Positions 55,186-63,940 of a stretch of DNA of 64,000 nucleotides are shown here, in pieces; the first letter of the stretch is position 1; every line of letters starts with the position of its first letter. The position numbers and the translations under genes are program-made. The notes under the pieces are model-generated. The model searched no databases, was not told the DNA's origin, and was given only the letters and a program-made list of their open reading frames with translations. The DNA comes from Lachnospira sp. UBA4346 (GTDB lineage: Bacteria > Bacillota > Clostridia > Lachnospirales > Lachnospiraceae): assembly GCA_002394205.1 (NCBI GenBank), contig DGTC01000006.1:78787-142786 (forward strand). Direction: 5' to 3'.

Positions 55186-57246
55186 TTAAATATCTCCTTC
55201 CTCTACCATAGCATCTAATGTCTGTTTAATCGTATGTATTGCCTGTTCAACGGTACATCCCTTTAGCTGTGCACCTGCAATACTCATATGTCCGCCGCCG
55301 CCTAAACGCTCCATAACAAGCTGTACATTGACCTCATCAATCGATCTCGCGCTAATGTAAATCTGCTCATTATAAGCTGTAACAACGAACGAAGCCTTAA
55401 TTCCTGAAATATCAAGTAACTGATTCGCAGCCTTTGCACCGCCAATCGTCGGGCTCTCTAATCCTTCTCCGTCAAATGTCGTGATGGCAAATGCATCTTT
55501 ATATACCTCTGCCCTGCTGACTGCCTGTGCCACTGCACGATACTCATTCATATCATTTCGAAGCATCTTGCGCACTCTGGTTACATCTGCACCATGTCTT
55601 CTTAAAAATGCTGCTGCTTCAAAGGTTCTCGGTCCCGACTTACTGTTAAATCCATCCGTATCAATACTGATACCCGCATACAATGCATCTGCTTCAAAGG
55701 CACGAATCTTGACATTTTCATCAACGTACTGAATCATTTCCGTAATCATTTCTGCTGCTGAGGATGCATATGGATCCACATAAGATAATACCGCATTGGT
55801 AATTGAATCACTCGACTGTCTGTGATGATCAAATACAACAATCGTCTTGCACTTTTCTAATAATGCCGGACATTCTGTAAGATGCGGCTTATTGACATCC
55901 ACTACGATAACAGCTGTCTTATCATCTACATATTCCGGTGCTTCCTCTCTGACAAGAAACATATCATCCGGATACTCTTCCTTATCCACAAAACGCTGTA
56001 AAAACGGCTTCACACTGACCGTAATATCATTGATGACAATATGTGCACGCTTCCCAAGTTTTCTACAAATCGTATAAATACCAATTGCTGAACCAAAGGA
56101 ATCAATATCTGCAATCTTATGTCCCATAATCAGTACCGTCTCCGTACTGTCTAGTATCTGTCGAAGTGCATGTGCCTTTACACGAACCTTCACACGGGTA
56201 TTCTTCTCCATTTGCTGGCTCTTACCACCATAATAGCTAATTTTGTCATTTTCTTTGACAACCGCCTGATCTCCTCCACGTCCCAATGCAAGGTCCATCG
56301 CTGCTTTTGCAATATCATAATTCTTCGCATAATCTCCGGCACCGGTTCCAATACCTGCACTTAACGTAATCGTCATTTCATTTCCAATTTTTACATTTTT
56401 GATTTCTTCAATCAGGCTGAACTTGTCTGCCATGATTTTTTCAAGAAACTTATGACGGAATACCACCAAATATTTATCTTTTTCTAACTTTCTGACAATC
56501 GCTGCTCCTGCTGCAAAATATTTATTGACTCTCTTATCTACCAAACCAATAAATAATGATCTTCTTACGTCATCAATGCTCTCTAACGCTTCTTCATAAT
56601 TATCAATATATACAAGACCAACAACAAAACGTTCATCCTTAATCTTCTGGATATATGCGTTGATATCCGTCTCATCAAACAAATACAATGCATAGAAATT
56701 TCCACTGTGCTGTGTATCTATAAAACGAACACCCTGCCCTAATTCCTGTACATCAATCCGCTTAATCTCGATACAATAATCTCTGGTATTATATGAAATA
56801 CGAACTTCTCTCGGATCTTCTCCCTGTGGAAATACATTTGGTGTGATTTCCGGAAAAATATTAGAAATATTTTTTCTGTAATCCCGCTTCTTGCCTGTTT
56901 TTTCTAACATTGCCTTGTTCAGCCACATAACTTTTCCAGTATCATCAACCAAACAATACGGTACACTAAGGTCATATAATAACTTTCTTTGCACTTGTGA
57001 ATAATTTGACGAAAATTCAATCATATCACGTATGATGCTTTGTCTGACAATTATCTGCATAACAAAACATACTACCATATACACAGCCAGACATCCTGCC
57101 ATGATAACGCCTGCTCTGCAATCTACAAGCAATACACCAAAGCATACAATCGCAAAACAAATTCCTATATATACCGGCCAGGACAAAAATAATCTCAAAT
57201 GTCCTGACATCCTAACAGTCTGATTCTGATCTCGTTCTTTTCCCAT
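55186..57246 (-). CDS. gdpP: Cyclic-di-AMP phosphodiesterase (GdpP/YybT)
   Basis: A 686-aa membrane enzyme that degrades c-di-AMP. Two N-terminal membrane helices are followed by a PAS-like domain (~75-140), a degenerate GGDEF domain (~165-295), and a DHH-DHHA1 phosphodiesterase (~350-670) with VVFDHHRQS and LGGGGHMSIAGAQL. The start at 57246 has GGAGAG upstream; a longer frame from 57285 lacks this. Order gdpP-rplI-dnaB matches B. subtilis. Confidence 0.95.
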   Translation of the reverse strand: MGKERDQNQTVRMSGHLRLFLSWPVYIGICFAIVCFGVLLVDCRAGVIMAGCLAVYMVVCFVMQIIVRQSIIRDMIEFSSNYSQVQRKLLYDLSVPYCLVDDTGKVMWLNKAMLEKTGKKRDYRKNISNIFPEITPNVFPQGEDPREVRISYNTRDYCIEIKRIDVQELGQGVRFIDTQHSGNFYALYLFDETDINAYIQKIKDERFVVGLVYIDNYEEALESIDDVRRSLFIGLVDKRVNKYFAAGAAIVRKLEKDKYLVVFRHKFLEKIMADKFSLIEEIKNVKIGNEMTITLSAGIGTGAGDYAKNYDIAKAAMDLALGRGGDQAVVKENDKISYYGGKSQQMEKNTRVKVRVKAHALRQILDSTETVLIMGHKIADIDSFGSAIGIYTICRKLGKRAHIVINDITVSVKPFLQRFVDKEEYPDDMFLVREEAPEYVDDKTAVIVVDVNKPHLTECPALLEKCKTIVVFDHHRQSSDSITNAVLSYVDPYASSAAEMITEMIQYVDENVKIRAFEADALYAGISIDTDGFNSKSGPRTFEAAAFLRRHGADVTRVRKMLRNDMNEYRAVAQAVSRAEVYKDAFAITTFDGEGLESPTIGGAKAANQLLDISGIKASFVVTAYNEQIYISARSIDEVNVQLVMERLGGGGHMSIAGAQLKGCTVEQAIHTIKQTLDAMVEEGDI

Positions 57247-57485
57247 GTCATTCTCTCCAATTCCACTGTACTGTAAACGATACATTATTATATTATAGCA
57301 TTATTGCAGTAAAATGTATATGAAAATTTCGCTTAAGAATCCCTGTATCAACATGTTCTTTTCATAAAACCAGGACATTTTAATAAAAATAAATCATTGC
57401 TTCCAACTCTTTCTCATCCATACAGTATTGCGCAGCAATAAACTTCATATTATAGAAATATTATAGAAACGAAATTCCCCATAAT

Positions 57486-57542
57486 GATTTGGGTGTCAAA
57501 AGGTGCATTTTATGTTTTGAAGCCCCTTTTGACACCCGAATC
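57486..57542. repeat. Copy 3 of the terminator-linked motif, in palindromic form
   Basis: GATTTGGGTGTCAAAAGG (57486-57503) and CCTTTTGACACCCGAATC (57525-57542) are inverted copies with one mismatch and a 21-nt loop. The right arm lies 16 bp past the rpsR terminator stem and matches 8903-8926 and 18305-18324. Confidence 0.8.
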
Positions 57543-57551
57543 CTATAATAT

Positions 57552-57581
57552 AAAAAAAGACACCCGGAAAATCCGAGTGTC
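57552..57581 (-). terminator. Terminator of the rpsF-ssb-rpsR operon
   Basis: On the minus strand GACACTCGG (57581-57573) pairs with CCGGGTGTC (57567-57559) around ATTTT, followed by seven T. Confidence 0.92.
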
Positions 57582-57611
57582 CCAACACTGTATCATACAG
57601 TATATTTTCAA

Positions 57612-57875
57612 TTAATCTACGCTATATGGCATTAAAGCAACGTGTCTTGCTCTCTTAACTGCAACTGTAAGCGCTCTCTGATGCTTTGCACAGTTTCCTG
57701 TAATTCTTCTAGGAAGAATCTTACCTCTTTCAGAAACATACTTCTTTAATAAAGCAACATCTTTATAATCGAGTGCCTTGTTAGCATCTGCACAAAATAC
57801 GCAAACTTTTTTTCTTCTACGCATTGGTCTTCTTCTCATCTGACCTTCTGGTCTTTCAGACTTCTTTTCTGGCAT
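57612..57875 (-). CDS. rpsR: 30S ribosomal protein S18
   Basis: An 87-aa S18 with an Arg-rich N-terminus and LKKYVSERGKILPRRITG. It has CVFC and GNCAKHQR, a likely zinc-binding (C+) form. AGGAGG precedes the ATG. It is the third gene of rpsF-ssb-rpsR. Confidence 0.97.
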   Translation of the reverse strand: MPEKKSERPEGQMRRRPMRRRKKVCVFCADANKALDYKDVALLKKYVSERGKILPRRITGNCAKHQRALTVAVKRARHVALMPYSVD

Positions 57876-57892
57876 ACCTGTAACCTCCTGAT

Positions 57893-58348
57893 TTAGTTAA
57901 AAGGCAAACCTTCGTCCTCTACCCCATCTGGAATATTCATAAAACCATCTCCGGCTTCTGAAACCGGTTCTGGTCTTGATGGTGTATATGCAGCACCACT
58001 ATTTGCTGCTGCTGAAGATTTGCTCTCTGCAAATTCTTGTTCTTCAACAACTACATCAGTCGTGTAAACTCTCTGACCATCCTTATTTGTATAGCTTCCT
58101 GTCTGGATTCTTCCAGTAATTGCAATCTTTGTTCCCTGATGAAGATACTTTTCCGCAAATTCACCGGATCTTCCAAATGCAACACAGCTAATGAAATCAG
58201 CTGTCTGCTCATTTCCGCCATTATCTCTAGAACGTCTTCTGTCTACTGCTAATGTATATCTGGCAACTGCCATTGAGCCGTTTGCACCCTGTGAGTAACG
58301 TACATCTGGATCTCTTGTCAGTCTACCCATTAAAATTACTTTGTTCAT
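57893..58348 (-). CDS. ssb: Single-stranded DNA-binding protein
   Basis: A 151-aa SSB. The OB fold (MNKVILMGRLTRDPDVRY, ADFISCVAFG) is followed by a short disordered linker and the acidic tip DEGLPFN that binds partner proteins. GAGGAGAA precedes the ATG. Placement between rpsF and rpsR is typical. Confidence 0.97.
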   Translation of the reverse strand: MNKVILMGRLTRDPDVRYSQGANGSMAVARYTLAVDRRRSRDNGGNEQTADFISCVAFGRSGEFAEKYLHQGTKIAITGRIQTGSYTNKDGQRVYTTDVVVEEQEFAESKSSAAANSGAAYTPSRPEPVSEAGDGFMNIPDGVEDEGLPFN

Positions 58349-58396
58349 ACTTATTCTCCTCTTCTATAAAAGAGTCGTTAAGCAAACATCTTTAAA

Positions 58397-58684
58397 TTAT
58401 TCACCGTCTTTAACGATTAAGAATCTGATTACGTTTTCCATAATACGAATTCTGCTTTCAACTTCAGCTGGGCAAGTTGCATCAGCTTCAAACTTAATGA
58501 AGTTGTAGAAACCTTCGCTCATCTTCTGAATTTCGTAAGCAAGCTTCTTCTTTTCGCATACACCTGGATCTGTAATTGTACCACCGAAACGAGTAATTAA
58601 TTCTTTAACCTGCTCGATTGTAGCGTTTCTTACTTCTTCCTCGACGTTTGCACTAACAACTAATGCTAATTCATACTTATTCAT
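58397..58684 (-). CDS. rpsF: 30S ribosomal protein S6
   Basis: A 95-aa S6 starting MNKYELALVV with the typical LAYEIQKMSEGFYNFIKFE. The ATG at 58684 has AAGGAGG 11 bp upstream; an in-frame GTG at 58696 overlaps that SD and is rejected. In many bacteria the S6-S18 pair controls this operon through its leader; I could not confirm such a structure here. Confidence 0.96.
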   Translation of the reverse strand: MNKYELALVVSANVEEEVRNATIEQVKELITRFGGTITDPGVCEKKKLAYEIQKMSEGFYNFIKFEADATCPAEVESRIRIMENVIRFLIVKDGE

Positions 58685-58768
58685 TCTTCGTCGCACCTCC
58701 TTATGGTCTCTGGTCCCTCAATCTTCTATTTTATAGAGGAACAAGGAAAATATATATCACAAGACAAT

Positions 58769-58797
58769 ATGTTATCATAAATGTAAATCATTGACAA
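58769..58797 (-). promoter_or_regulatory. Candidate promoter of rpsF-ssb-rpsR
   Basis: On the minus strand TTGTCA (58797-58792), a 17-bp spacer and TAACAT (58774-58769) lie ~85 bp upstream of rpsF, overlapping the end of the DUF951 gene. Confidence 0.4.
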
Positions 58798-58976
58798 GCC
58801 TTTTTTAAATTTTTCGTATTTTTTTCTACCAAAGAACGCTTGACCATAATCTCATGACCACATCCCTGACATTTCAATTTGAAATCTGCTCCAACACGCA
58901 GGATTTCCCATTCTGCACTGCCACACGGGTGCTTCTTTTTCAACTGCACAATATCTCCAATGTCATATTTCAGCAT
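58788..58976 (-). CDS. DUF951 protein (YyzM-like)
   Basis: A 62-aa protein starting MLKYDIGDIVQLKKKHPCGS, the usual start of DUF951. It has HPCGSAEWEI and a CQGCGHEIMVKR zinc-ribbon-like end. Its function is unknown. A GGGGAG lies only 3 bp upstream of the ATG; an in-frame ATG at 59000 is possible. It is upstream of rpsF as in Bacillus. Confidence 0.88.
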   Translation of the reverse strand: MLKYDIGDIVQLKKKHPCGSAEWEILRVGADFKLKCQGCGHEIMVKRSLVEKNTKNLKKACQ

Positions 58977-59203
58977 AAACTCCCCACTTTCTTTTTCCAT
59001 TCCCTGTAATATCTAAGATATCATTCTTTCATTGTTGAGCGATTCTAAACATACCACACGTTCTAACTACATAAATACCATTCGCTCCTGTCCATTCTAC
59101 GCAATCTGACACTATCTGCAAATCATTTGATTTTCATAAAATCTGTTATTCTTACTATTGTATCTGCTTGTATTATTGCATTTCAGGAATGTTCATCATG
59201 CTT

Positions 59204-59932
59204 TTATAATGCTCCGAAAACAGTTCCTAAAGCATCCTGAATCAGTAAGTCTGCCTTTTTATCATATGGTGTTGATGATTTGTTTACCAAGACCAGCTTA
59301 TTTCCACGATAATCATCAATCAGTCCCGCTGCCGGATAGACACCTAGAGACGTTCCACCGACAATCAGAACCTCGGCTTCCCGAATCAGTCGTAATGCTT
59401 CTGTGATATTTGCATCATTCAGACTTTCTTCATATAGCACAACATCCGGTTTAATCCGCCCGCCACACGTACAATGCGGAATTCCAGTTGAAGAAATAAT
59501 TGCATCTATGCCGTAGAATTTGTTACATTTTTCACAATAATTTCGCAATACAGAACCGTGCAGTTCTATCACATGTTTGCTTCCCGCTTTCTGATGCAAT
59601 CCGTCAATATTCTGCGTAATCACACCCTGCAGCTTTCCTTCTGCTTCTAATCTTGCTAAAACTTTATGTGTTGTAGAAGGTTCGGCATCCGGAAATAGCA
59701 TCTTATTCCGATAGAACCGAAAGAATTCTTCCGGACGTTGTCTGTAAAATGAATGACTAAGAATCTGTTCCGGCGGATAAGCATACGACTGGTTATACAA
59801 TCCATCTACACTCCGAAAATCCGGAATTCCACTCTCTGTCGATACACCGGCACCTCCAAAAAATACAATCGAATTGGAATGATTTACCCATTCTTTAAAC
59901 TGTTCTATCTTCTCAACATTTTCTGTTGCCAT
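59204..59932 (-). CDS. Sir2-family NAD-dependent protein deacylase
   Basis: A 242-aa sirtuin that removes acyl groups from lysines using NAD. It has GAGVSTESGIPDFRS, TQNIDGLHQKAGS, the catalytic His in IELHGSV and a zinc site of CEKC and CTC. The ATG at 59932 follows GGTGAGGG. It stands alone, and family specificity (acetyl or longer acyl) is not clear. Confidence 0.94.
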   Translation of the reverse strand: MATENVEKIEQFKEWVNHSNSIVFFGGAGVSTESGIPDFRSVDGLYNQSYAYPPEQILSHSFYRQRPEEFFRFYRNKMLFPDAEPSTTHKVLARLEAEGKLQGVITQNIDGLHQKAGSKHVIELHGSVLRNYCEKCNKFYGIDAIISSTGIPHCTCGGRIKPDVVLYEESLNDANITEALRLIREAEVLIVGGTSLGVYPAAGLIDDYRGNKLVLVNKSSTPYDKKADLLIQDALGTVFGAL

Positions 59933-60168
59933 AACCCTCACCTGACTTTACATAAATTAAGAATAACCATTTTCAAGGAATATATTTCCGTAACTTTGCC
60001 ATTTTTTATGCATCCTTTATTCCCAGAAAACACTTCACATTTTTATTTTCGCAGCACAAGTACTTGTTTCACAAAGGTATTTTATTATATATTTTTATAT
60101 CCATACACAAATTTTCTATCTCGTATATTACTTAAAATACCACAGTATTTGAATTATATATTTTTATA

Positions 60169-60825
60169 CTAATCTTCTTTATCTAAAATAACACCTAAGA
60201 CATTACAATCATTTTCTTCAAGCTGCGCCTGATGCTTTAGAACTTCTGCCTCAACATATTCTGATTCCTTTACGATACACACAGTCGCATCACAATATGC
60301 TGCTGCCTTTCCTGCATCATCTGAATGACAGATAATCATATCATAGCTTTCTAACAATTCTGAAAACATCGTATAAATATAATCTTCTCCGGCAGCAAAT
60401 ACGCCATGAACGGTCGTTGCGCCTCTGTCAATACTCCCGCTAAAAAGCACATCCAATTTGCCCCGATTTGTAATACAAATCTGCTTCTTTAATGCTTCTT
60501 TGTTCAGTTTGCTCATCACACACTCAACAAAGCCTTCTAATTCCTTACCCAGCTTGTATTTTCCAAGAAAATATGCAGATTCAATATTTCCATCGACAAA
60601 TAATACACGCTTTCCTTTCTGTGAAAATACCGCTGCCAGTTTAAATGTATCTATGGCATCTCCGATTACTGCAATGGAACACTTTTCATCCGGTCGCTGC
60701 TCCTGTCTGTCCGGCCATACCAGACAGTCAGACAATGTATCAACCAATGTATTTGCAATCTTTACAAAACTTTTCTTTTCCTTTGATGTCATATCCACAA
60801 GTTTATCTATATTAATACTATACAT
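60169..60825 (-). CDS. CapB/CpsD-like P-loop-fold protein lacking Walker A
   Basis: A 218-aa protein resembling bacterial tyrosine kinases of capsule systems: a core strand CSIAVIGDAIDTFKLAAVF, then RVLFVDGNIES (Walker A' -like) and YDMIICHSDD. The Walker A GxxxxGKT is replaced by GDAIDTFK, and no Tyr cluster ends the chain, so it is probably a pseudokinase or scaffold. AGGTGA precedes the ATG. It starts 13 bp after the Wzz-like gene. Confidence 0.65.
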   Translation of the reverse strand: MYSINIDKLVDMTSKEKKSFVKIANTLVDTLSDCLVWPDRQEQRPDEKCSIAVIGDAIDTFKLAAVFSQKGKRVLFVDGNIESAYFLGKYKLGKELEGFVECVMSKLNKEALKKQICITNRGKLDVLFSGSIDRGATTVHGVFAAGEDYIYTMFSELLESYDMIICHSDDAGKAAAYCDATVCIVKESEYVEAEVLKHQAQLEENDCNVLGVILDKED

Positions 60826-60838
60826 ATTTTCACCTGCC

Positions 60839-62338
60839 TTATCTCTGAATCGTTCCTAAAATCACTATTTTCTTATCTGTTGTATCTTCTGCCTGATAAT
60901 TTGACACTGCCTGCTCATATGCTGCCTGCTTCTGCTTTTGTTCAGCTGCCAACTGTTCTGTCTGTTTATCTAAATTCTGTACTTCTTCAACAACATCCTG
61001 TGACACTTTTTCCTGTTCTTGTGTATCCACAGTATCCTGCTGTTCCTCCTGACTCTGCATACCTGATAACTCATTTTGCACTGTATCACTTACAACTTCT
61101 TCCACAGCACTTTCTGCTTCAGTTGTAGTATTCTGTGAATCTTCCGTTTCTTCTTTTTCCACAACTTCCTGTGCAATTTTTACGCTCCCAGCACCTGTTT
61201 CCGGCTCCTGTTCCACAGCATCTGTAACAGTATTCTGCTCTTCATTGGATGCTAAGACATCCTCTTCTTCAAAATCCTGTTCCTGCTCTAAACTTGCAGC
61301 AACATCACGATATGCTTCTTTATAAATATCTTCCTGAACCTTTCGCATCAATTCTTCATCCGGTTCAACAACAGTTCCGTATGTATTATCTGATTCTTCC
61401 TGTTCCTGTATATTTGGCACACCATATTCTTTTTCATATTCAGCCAGAAAATCGCCTTCTTCCTTGTTTTGCTGATTCTCTGGTTCTGTTTTTACATTTG
61501 TTGTCTGTTTTTCTTCTACAGTTTTTTCTACTGTCTGCACTTGGCTATTTACAGTTTTGGCTGTCTCAGCTTTTTCATCTGTATCTTCCTGTTTTTCATC
61601 ATCTTCTACATCAGCAAATGGATTTGTAATTTCCACACCCTTAAAAAATGCTGCTTCTTTCTTTTTTTCTGCCTTCTGTTTCTTTGTTAAAGGTTCCTTA
61701 TTCTCTGTTAACACTGGAGTCTGCGCATTTGCATACTTTCCATAATGCTTCTCATACTCCCATTCATCGTCTGAATGGTCTGCCGGCTTCTTAAATGCAC
61801 TTACAATCAGCAAAATAAACATTTCTAATATGACGCATGCAATTCCTGCAACACCCGTAATCTTTGCTACATTCTCGTATAAATGTGGTCGAATCATTTC
61901 ATCGCTGTCAGCATCTGCCGGTAAAATCTGTATAGATTTCACTGGAATAATACTTGTCGTTTTTACTGCTGTCTTTGCAACAGCATCTACATAAGCTCTT
62001 GCTGTTCCTTTGTCAGGATTTTCACAAGTAATTTCAATAATATTACTATTATCCGGTGAAGAAACTGTCAAATATTTTGCAATATCTTCTGTTGTTGCTA
62101 GTGTCTTCTGTGCATCTGAAATAACAATGTTACTTGTAAAAATAATCATAAAGTCGTTATTTAATCCACCGTTGGATGCTCGAATGGATGCTTCGTTTTC
62201 TTCACCCGGCACAACATACAATTTCACAGTTGCCGTATATACAGGCGAAATATTCTCTTTTTCATAAAAATATCCTCCCACCGCAGCTATGATGCATGTG
62301 AGCAATAATATCAAAACACATCTCGAAAGTTTTCTCAT
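60839..62338 (-). CDS. Wzz/CapA-like membrane protein with a long acidic C-terminal tail
   Basis: A ~499-aa protein. A first membrane helix (CVLILLLTCIIAAVGGYF) and a second (~160-185, GVAGIACVILEMFILLIVSA) flank an extracytoplasmic region (YTATVKLYVVPGEEN, SIQILPADADS) typical of Wzz chain-length regulators. About 300 cytoplasmic residues, very rich in Glu, Gln and Thr, follow. The start MRKLSR has AAAGGAG immediately upstream; a longer frame from 62428 adds 30 basic residues. It forms a pair with the CapB-like gene. No polysaccharide genes are in the window. Confidence 0.78.
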   Translation of the reverse strand: MRKLSRCVLILLLTCIIAAVGGYFYEKENISPVYTATVKLYVVPGEENEASIRASNGGLNNDFMIIFTSNIVISDAQKTLATTEDIAKYLTVSSPDNSNIIEITCENPDKGTARAYVDAVAKTAVKTTSIIPVKSIQILPADADSDEMIRPHLYENVAKITGVAGIACVILEMFILLIVSAFKKPADHSDDEWEYEKHYGKYANAQTPVLTENKEPLTKKQKAEKKKEAAFFKGVEITNPFADVEDDEKQEDTDEKAETAKTVNSQVQTVEKTVEEKQTTNVKTEPENQQNKEEGDFLAEYEKEYGVPNIQEQEESDNTYGTVVEPDEELMRKVQEDIYKEAYRDVAASLEQEQDFEEEDVLASNEEQNTVTDAVEQEPETGAGSVKIAQEVVEKEETEDSQNTTTEAESAVEEVVSDTVQNELSGMQSQEEQQDTVDTQEQEKVSQDVVEEVQNLDKQTEQLAAEQKQKQAAYEQAVSNYQAEDTTDKKIVILGTIQR

Positions 62339-62639
62339 CATTTTCTCCTTTTTCCTGTTTCTTCTAACATTTTTGAATTTCCGTTTTTCTCTTTCTTCGG
62401 GCACTTTGATGTTGCTGTGTTCTTCCATTCCTATACTCGTATAGACAACTCGATCATACTACCTGCCAATGCAACATTAGTCTATTAACTTCACTGTCTA
62501 TTTCGTTTTCAGCTAATACCCTTCATTCATTATAAATGTATATTATTTCTATACTTACACAAATCTCTAAAAAATCATATCATTTCTACAAATATCTAAT
62601 CCATATCAAATATAAATATCTAACACTCTATCTAAATAT

Positions 62640-63416
62640 TTACTGCTCCGGATAATAATACCAACGAATTGCCGTAATCTTACCCTTATTATCCACATCA
62701 AATGACAGTTGTGCAAAATCATCATCAATCGTCGCATATTCTCCCTTATACGGCGGCTCAAAATACGTGAACTCAACCATATAAGAAGTAGCCGTTTCAT
62801 ATGAATCATTACCGTTATACTGAATCATTCCATATTCAATATTATTTTTCGCCTTTACATTTTCCAAAGAATCAATCGTAAAATCGCCATACAATAATTT
62901 ACCAAGTTTCGCTGACTTATCTTCTGAATATACTTCACGATTCAAAGCATCCTGCTCTCGGTAGTACTGCTGATAAATCTTATCGACCGAATCACCAACT
63001 TTCATTCCTCTCGCAAAATTATCCTGATCACTGACCGATGCTGCTGCAGTCAGACGATATTCTCCCTTGATTTGTGAAAATATAAGTGTTAAATCATTGT
63101 AAGAATATACTTTCTCAAGAATAATATTATTTGCATTATTTTTCTCTGTATTGCTATATGTCGATACCGGCTCTCCTAATTTATTCTTTACTTCCTGCTC
63201 CGTCATCATATAAGCTACCTGATTTACCGTTAAATCTTTATAAGAAAACTTCTGTGCACTACTCTTCGCAAATGTTTCATATTGCTTTTGTGATTCCGTA
63301 ATGTCCTCTCCATCCGACGTAATTACGGCTTCTTTTTTCGCACCACATCCTATGAGACTCACTGCAAATACAGATAACAACGCCACCGATTGTATCATTT
63401 TCTTTTTTATTCTCAT
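62640..63416 (-). CDS. Lipoprotein of unknown function
   Basis: A 258-aa exported lipoprotein with a lipobox (SLIGCG) at the end of the signal peptide. Two short motifs, MTEQEVKNKLGEP and MKVGDSVDKIYQQY, resemble the SmpA/BamE-type fold seen in small Gram-positive lipoproteins. The ATG at 63416 is chosen over 63428 because GGAG lies just upstream. It is 0.2 kb from the Wzz-like gene on the same strand. Confidence 0.85.
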   Translation of the reverse strand: MRIKKKMIQSVALLSVFAVSLIGCGAKKEAVITSDGEDITESQKQYETFAKSSAQKFSYKDLTVNQVAYMMTEQEVKNKLGEPVSTYSNTEKNNANNIILEKVYSYNDLTLIFSQIKGEYRLTAAASVSDQDNFARGMKVGDSVDKIYQQYYREQDALNREVYSEDKSAKLGKLLYGDFTIDSLENVKAKNNIEYGMIQYNGNDSYETATSYMVEFTYFEPPYKGEYATIDDDFAQLSFDVDNKGKITAIRWYYYPEQ

Positions 63417-63519
63417 ACACTTCTCCATATAAATTTTATGTACTTGACCTATACATCTCTGTAATAGACCTCATTTTATTCTTTTTTGCATTGTTTATAT
63501 TATATCATATATATACTCG

Positions 63520-63620
63520 AAAACCCGCACTTCGTGCTTTTCGCTACTTCGTAGCTTTGTTTTCTCGTTAATGGCTTGAAAAAAACAAATGCCACCTTCG
63601 GTGTCGCTTGCTTTTTTCTG
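63520..63620 (+). repeat. Short palindromic repeat element, copy C
   Basis: It contains GCACTTCGTGC, GCTACTTCGTAGC and a 25-bp module at 63586-63610 (CAAATGCC-ACCTTCGGT-GTCGCTTG) with the same flanks as the modules at 21.6 and 44.2 kb but a different hairpin core. Confidence 0.75.
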
Positions 63621-63775
63621 CACTCATTATATCACATATATGGGGTTTGTGCGACTATTTGTTTGATTATATAATAGGGATGTATTGCCAATTGATTCCA
63701 ACATTGACATATACATATTATAGAATAATTTAAGAATTTTGTATCATTAAGAAATTCAGAGTAATCTTTTATAAC

Positions 63776-63807
63776 GCAAAAAGCTCAGAACAAACTGTCC
63801 TGAGCTT
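63776..63807 (-). terminator. Terminator of tRNA-Cys
   Basis: A 12-bp stem (AAGCTCAGGACA with TGTTCTGAGCTT on the minus strand, one G-T) with a short loop, followed by TTTGCG. Confidence 0.85.
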
Positions 63808-63823
63808 TTGCATTTCTACATAG

Positions 63824-63894
63824 AGGCGACAATCAGACTCGAACTGATGATCAGGGTGTTGCAGACCCACGCCTTACCACTTGGCTATGTCGCC
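63824..63894 (-). tRNA. tRNA-Cys (GCA)
   Basis: A 71-nt cloverleaf. The acceptor stem GGCGACA pairs with TGTCGCC, the anticodon loop is CTGCAAC with anticodon GCA, and the T loop is GTTCGAGTC. The discriminator is U, as expected for tRNA-Cys. The 3' CCA is not encoded. Confidence 0.97.
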
Positions 63895-63903
63895 ATATAA
63901 AAT

Positions 63904-63928
63904 TAAAGCGGATTTTAAAAAGATCCGC
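63904..63928 (-). terminator. Likely terminator between tRNA-Asn and tRNA-Cys
   Basis: On the minus strand GCGGAT (63928-63923) pairs with ATCCGC (63913-63908), followed by TTTAATTTT. It is short and may be a processing hairpin. Confidence 0.5.
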
Positions 63929-63940
63929 AAACTTTGTGAG

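Larger units (their letters stand above)
57247..57611. other. Intergenic region between gdpP and rpsR
   Basis: The 365-bp stretch contains the rpsR operon terminator (57552-57581), the palindromic form of the terminator-linked motif (57486-57542) and ~180 bp of AT-rich DNA that should hold the gdpP promoter. No gene is seen. Confidence 0.65.
63417..63823. other. Intergenic region between the lipoprotein and tRNA-Cys genes
   Basis: The 407-bp stretch contains an AT-rich leader, a short palindrome-rich element (63520-63620) and the tRNA-Cys terminator (63776-63807). No gene is seen. Confidence 0.6.

Noticed and set aside
57512..57552. TTGACA...TATAAT in the terminator-linked motif as a promoter
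   Set aside because: The spacing is 9 bp at 57 kb and 15 bp at 8.9 kb, outside the usual range, and no gene follows.
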